Source: Lepiota brunneoincarnata
Taxonomy: Eukaryota > Basidiomycota > Agaricomycetes > Agaricales > Agaricaceae
NCBI GenBank assembly: GCA_023014365.1
Contig: JAEBUN010000023.1
Location: 682,001-746,000 of the forward strand
Direction of reading: 5' to 3'
Length of the DNA stretch: 64,000 nt
Part shown: positions 62,400 to 64,000 of the stretch, one piece after another
How positions within the stretch are numbered: position 1 is the stretch's first letter
Layout: each line of letters opens with the position of its first letter
Made by a program: the position numbers and the translations under genes
The notes under the pieces: model-generated
What the model was told of the DNA's origin: nothing
Seen by the model: only the letters and a program-made list of their open reading frames with translations
Databases searched by the model: none

Positions 62400-64000
62400 T
62401 CACATAGCTTGGAGAACAGCTGTGTAAGCGGGCTTGGGTTGGTAGTTGTTGTTCCAGAGCAAAGGCTGAGAGCTCGCGCGCCACGAATTCTGAAAGTCAT
62501 TGAACAAGCTATTTCAATGAAAACATATTGGGGCAACTCACAACATCGGCAACACCCCAGGTGGTGATCGACACACAAGCAGGCGTATTCAAGCAAGCCT
62601 TGACAACATTCGCGTAATCAGTGGGCGAAGCCCCGGCAATGTCAAGCTCGGTAATCGCGACTTCGACTCCACCAGCACCAGCAAGTGCAGTGAGAGCAGC
62701 CTGGACACCGCCAGTACCTCCAGCGCCTGAGGTGCATTTGGGTTCCGATACCATCAATCAGCTTCTGCGATTGGTTCTGGCGTCGGACGAGCGCAACCAT
62801 TCCTTGCACTTTGGCGTTGTTGGAGTCGAGGTTGTAGTCGTTTATGTACAGCTTGGCGGTTGAGTCGGCAAGGCGAGCAGCTTGGAAGGCAATTGTAACG
62901 AAGGACTGTTTGGGAATATTGAGGACCTCGGATGTGGCAGTTGAGTTAAACATGTATATACCTCGCCAAGAACATTGGAGAAAACTGAGGAGCGGAGACT
63001 ACCATCTTCGTTGAAGATTTCGCTGAGGAGCAGTAAACATCCAAAAGGAAGAATCACTCGGAGATTTGACATACTTGCAAACATCCCACTACGTCATGAA
63101 GAAATGTTATTAGTTGATATTGAAAAAGCTGGTTGTTTCAAAGGCACATACGGCTATTAAGAAAGGATCAGCATCCTGACTGTATAACTTTGAAATAAAC
63201 ACTTGCCATAGAGTTTTCCCTTGTACCTTCCTGCGACATTGGAAATGTGGCTTTGAATGACTTGAGTCTACAGAAAAAAGGAATCATTAGTGATACAAGT
63301 GTCCTGAAAATACACGCGTGTTACACACCAAGGTCGTCCTGTCGGTAATGGATTGGACCCATCCAGGCAGTTGAGAGTGCCAAACTAAAGAGTAGCGAGG
63401 GTTCAATACAAAAAGTCGCAAGAAATGTAGGGTTAAGCGTATTACCGAGAGTATGTCCACGAATCATTTTCCCGTTGGAAGTAGCCCAGTTGACGAGAGC
63501 GTCAGACCCGCTGAAACCGAATTGACCCCTGTTGGCTATAGGTAGGTTAGCACTCGGATGAGGGACGAGTCGGTAGGGAAGGACACACGTTCAGTGGCAT
63601 CCCACTGTAAATAGTAAATTAAAAAAAAATCAAGTCAGCAACAGCAAACCAGTGCTGTTCAGAATCATCCACACCTTCATGGAGTTTTCAGGAGTCACAC
63701 CACCAAAGTCGGATCTCAAGATTGCAGCATTTGCTATGTGCAACAGGTGAGCGACCAAATCCTGACCTACAGTCGTGTGTTGACCCACCAGCAATATTAA
63801 GAGTGTTCGAGTCGGCTGCTGCGCCCTAAATTCGAGAAAGCCTTAGAAGAATTCAGTTCAAAGTAGCAGAGATAAACGACTTGCCCAGAATTTCTTGCCG
63901 TGAGAAACGAACCGGGCGTTGAGACCGCCAGTGGGAGTGCCAGTGTTGGTGGGAGGAGGTGCACCAGTGGTGGGCTGTGTGGGCGGCGGCTGCGTGGTCG
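62400..64000 (-). CDS. GH10 endo-beta-1,4-xylanase (5' end outside window)
   Basis: Secreted plant-cell-wall xylanase. The stop TGA is at 62400-62402. The 5' end is cut by the window; the visible N-terminus is a Pro/Thr linker ([20 protein letters not shown]), suggesting an N-terminal CBM1 beyond the edge. The catalytic domain follows: [61 protein letters not shown] with the acid/base Glu in [30 protein letters not shown] with the nucleophile Glu in [35 protein letters not shown] and AYTAVLQAM. There are ten or so introns. The first visible intron has a GC donor. GH10 placement is firm. Confidence 0.92.
63826..63884 (-). other. GC-AG intron in the xylanase gene
   Basis: 59 nt, donor TGG|GCAAGT, acceptor TTTAG. 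It joins GKKFW to [10 protein letters not shown], which fits GH10. No GT donor nearby preserves the frame. Confidence 0.7.

Overview
This window is nuclear DNA from a filamentous fungus, most likely a mushroom-forming basidiomycete (Agaricomycetes). The main reasons are dense spliceosomal introns of about 45-80 nt in almost every gene, single-gene transcription units on both strands, and gene content typical of that group: an intron-rich OPT transporter, a GT25-type glycosyltransferase, a ricin-B-type lectin, a GH10 xylanase and several Ser/Pro-rich proteins of unknown function. I saw no operons, CRISPR arrays, rRNA, convincing tRNA or intact transposon. All gene models were built by hand from reading frames and splice signals, so outer boundaries and short exons carry some error.

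Layout. 1-8.2 kb: the 3' end of a coiled-coil gene, an oligopeptide transporter of the OPT family (-) with two micro-exons, a GT25 glycosyltransferase (+) and a four-helix membrane protein (-). 8.2-11.3 kb: no gene I can support. 11.3-19.1 kb: a gene with three tandem MIT domains, each copied from the first three exons of vps4; a hypothetical protein; COP9 signalosome subunit 7; and an NPR1/HAL5-type protein kinase (all -). 19.1-24.1 kb: a gene-poor gap. 24.1-26 kb: ribosomal protein eL19 (+) and a very small gene whose product starts MGNCMC (+). 26-29.2 kb: a gene-poor stretch with a short direct repeat. 29.3-35.7 kb: a small PWWP/Tudor-like protein (-), the ESCRT ATPase vps4 (+), and a long Ser/Pro-rich protein (-). 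36-41 kb: a frameshifted ricin-B-type lectin and a D-2-hydroxyacid dehydrogenase. 41-53 kb: CAND1, a tyrosine/dual-specificity phosphatase, a hypothetical protein, a Mediator Med9-like subunit, a type I membrane protein and another hypothetical protein. 53-64 kb: a predicted pseudokinase, proline dehydrogenase, BCP1/BCCIP and a truncated GH10 xylanase.

Functional links. CSN7 and CAND1 both act on cullin-RING ubiquitin ligases (deneddylation and substrate-receptor exchange). The vps4 gene and the triple-MIT gene lie about 18 kb apart and share exon structure, so the second is best explained as an offshoot of the first. Proline dehydrogenase and BCP1 are divergent with 104 bp between their start codons.

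The most unusual item is the triple-MIT gene at 11356-12634: the central vps4 exon is 112 nt and recurs at exactly 112 nt in two of the three copies and 113 nt (one inserted base) in the middle copy.
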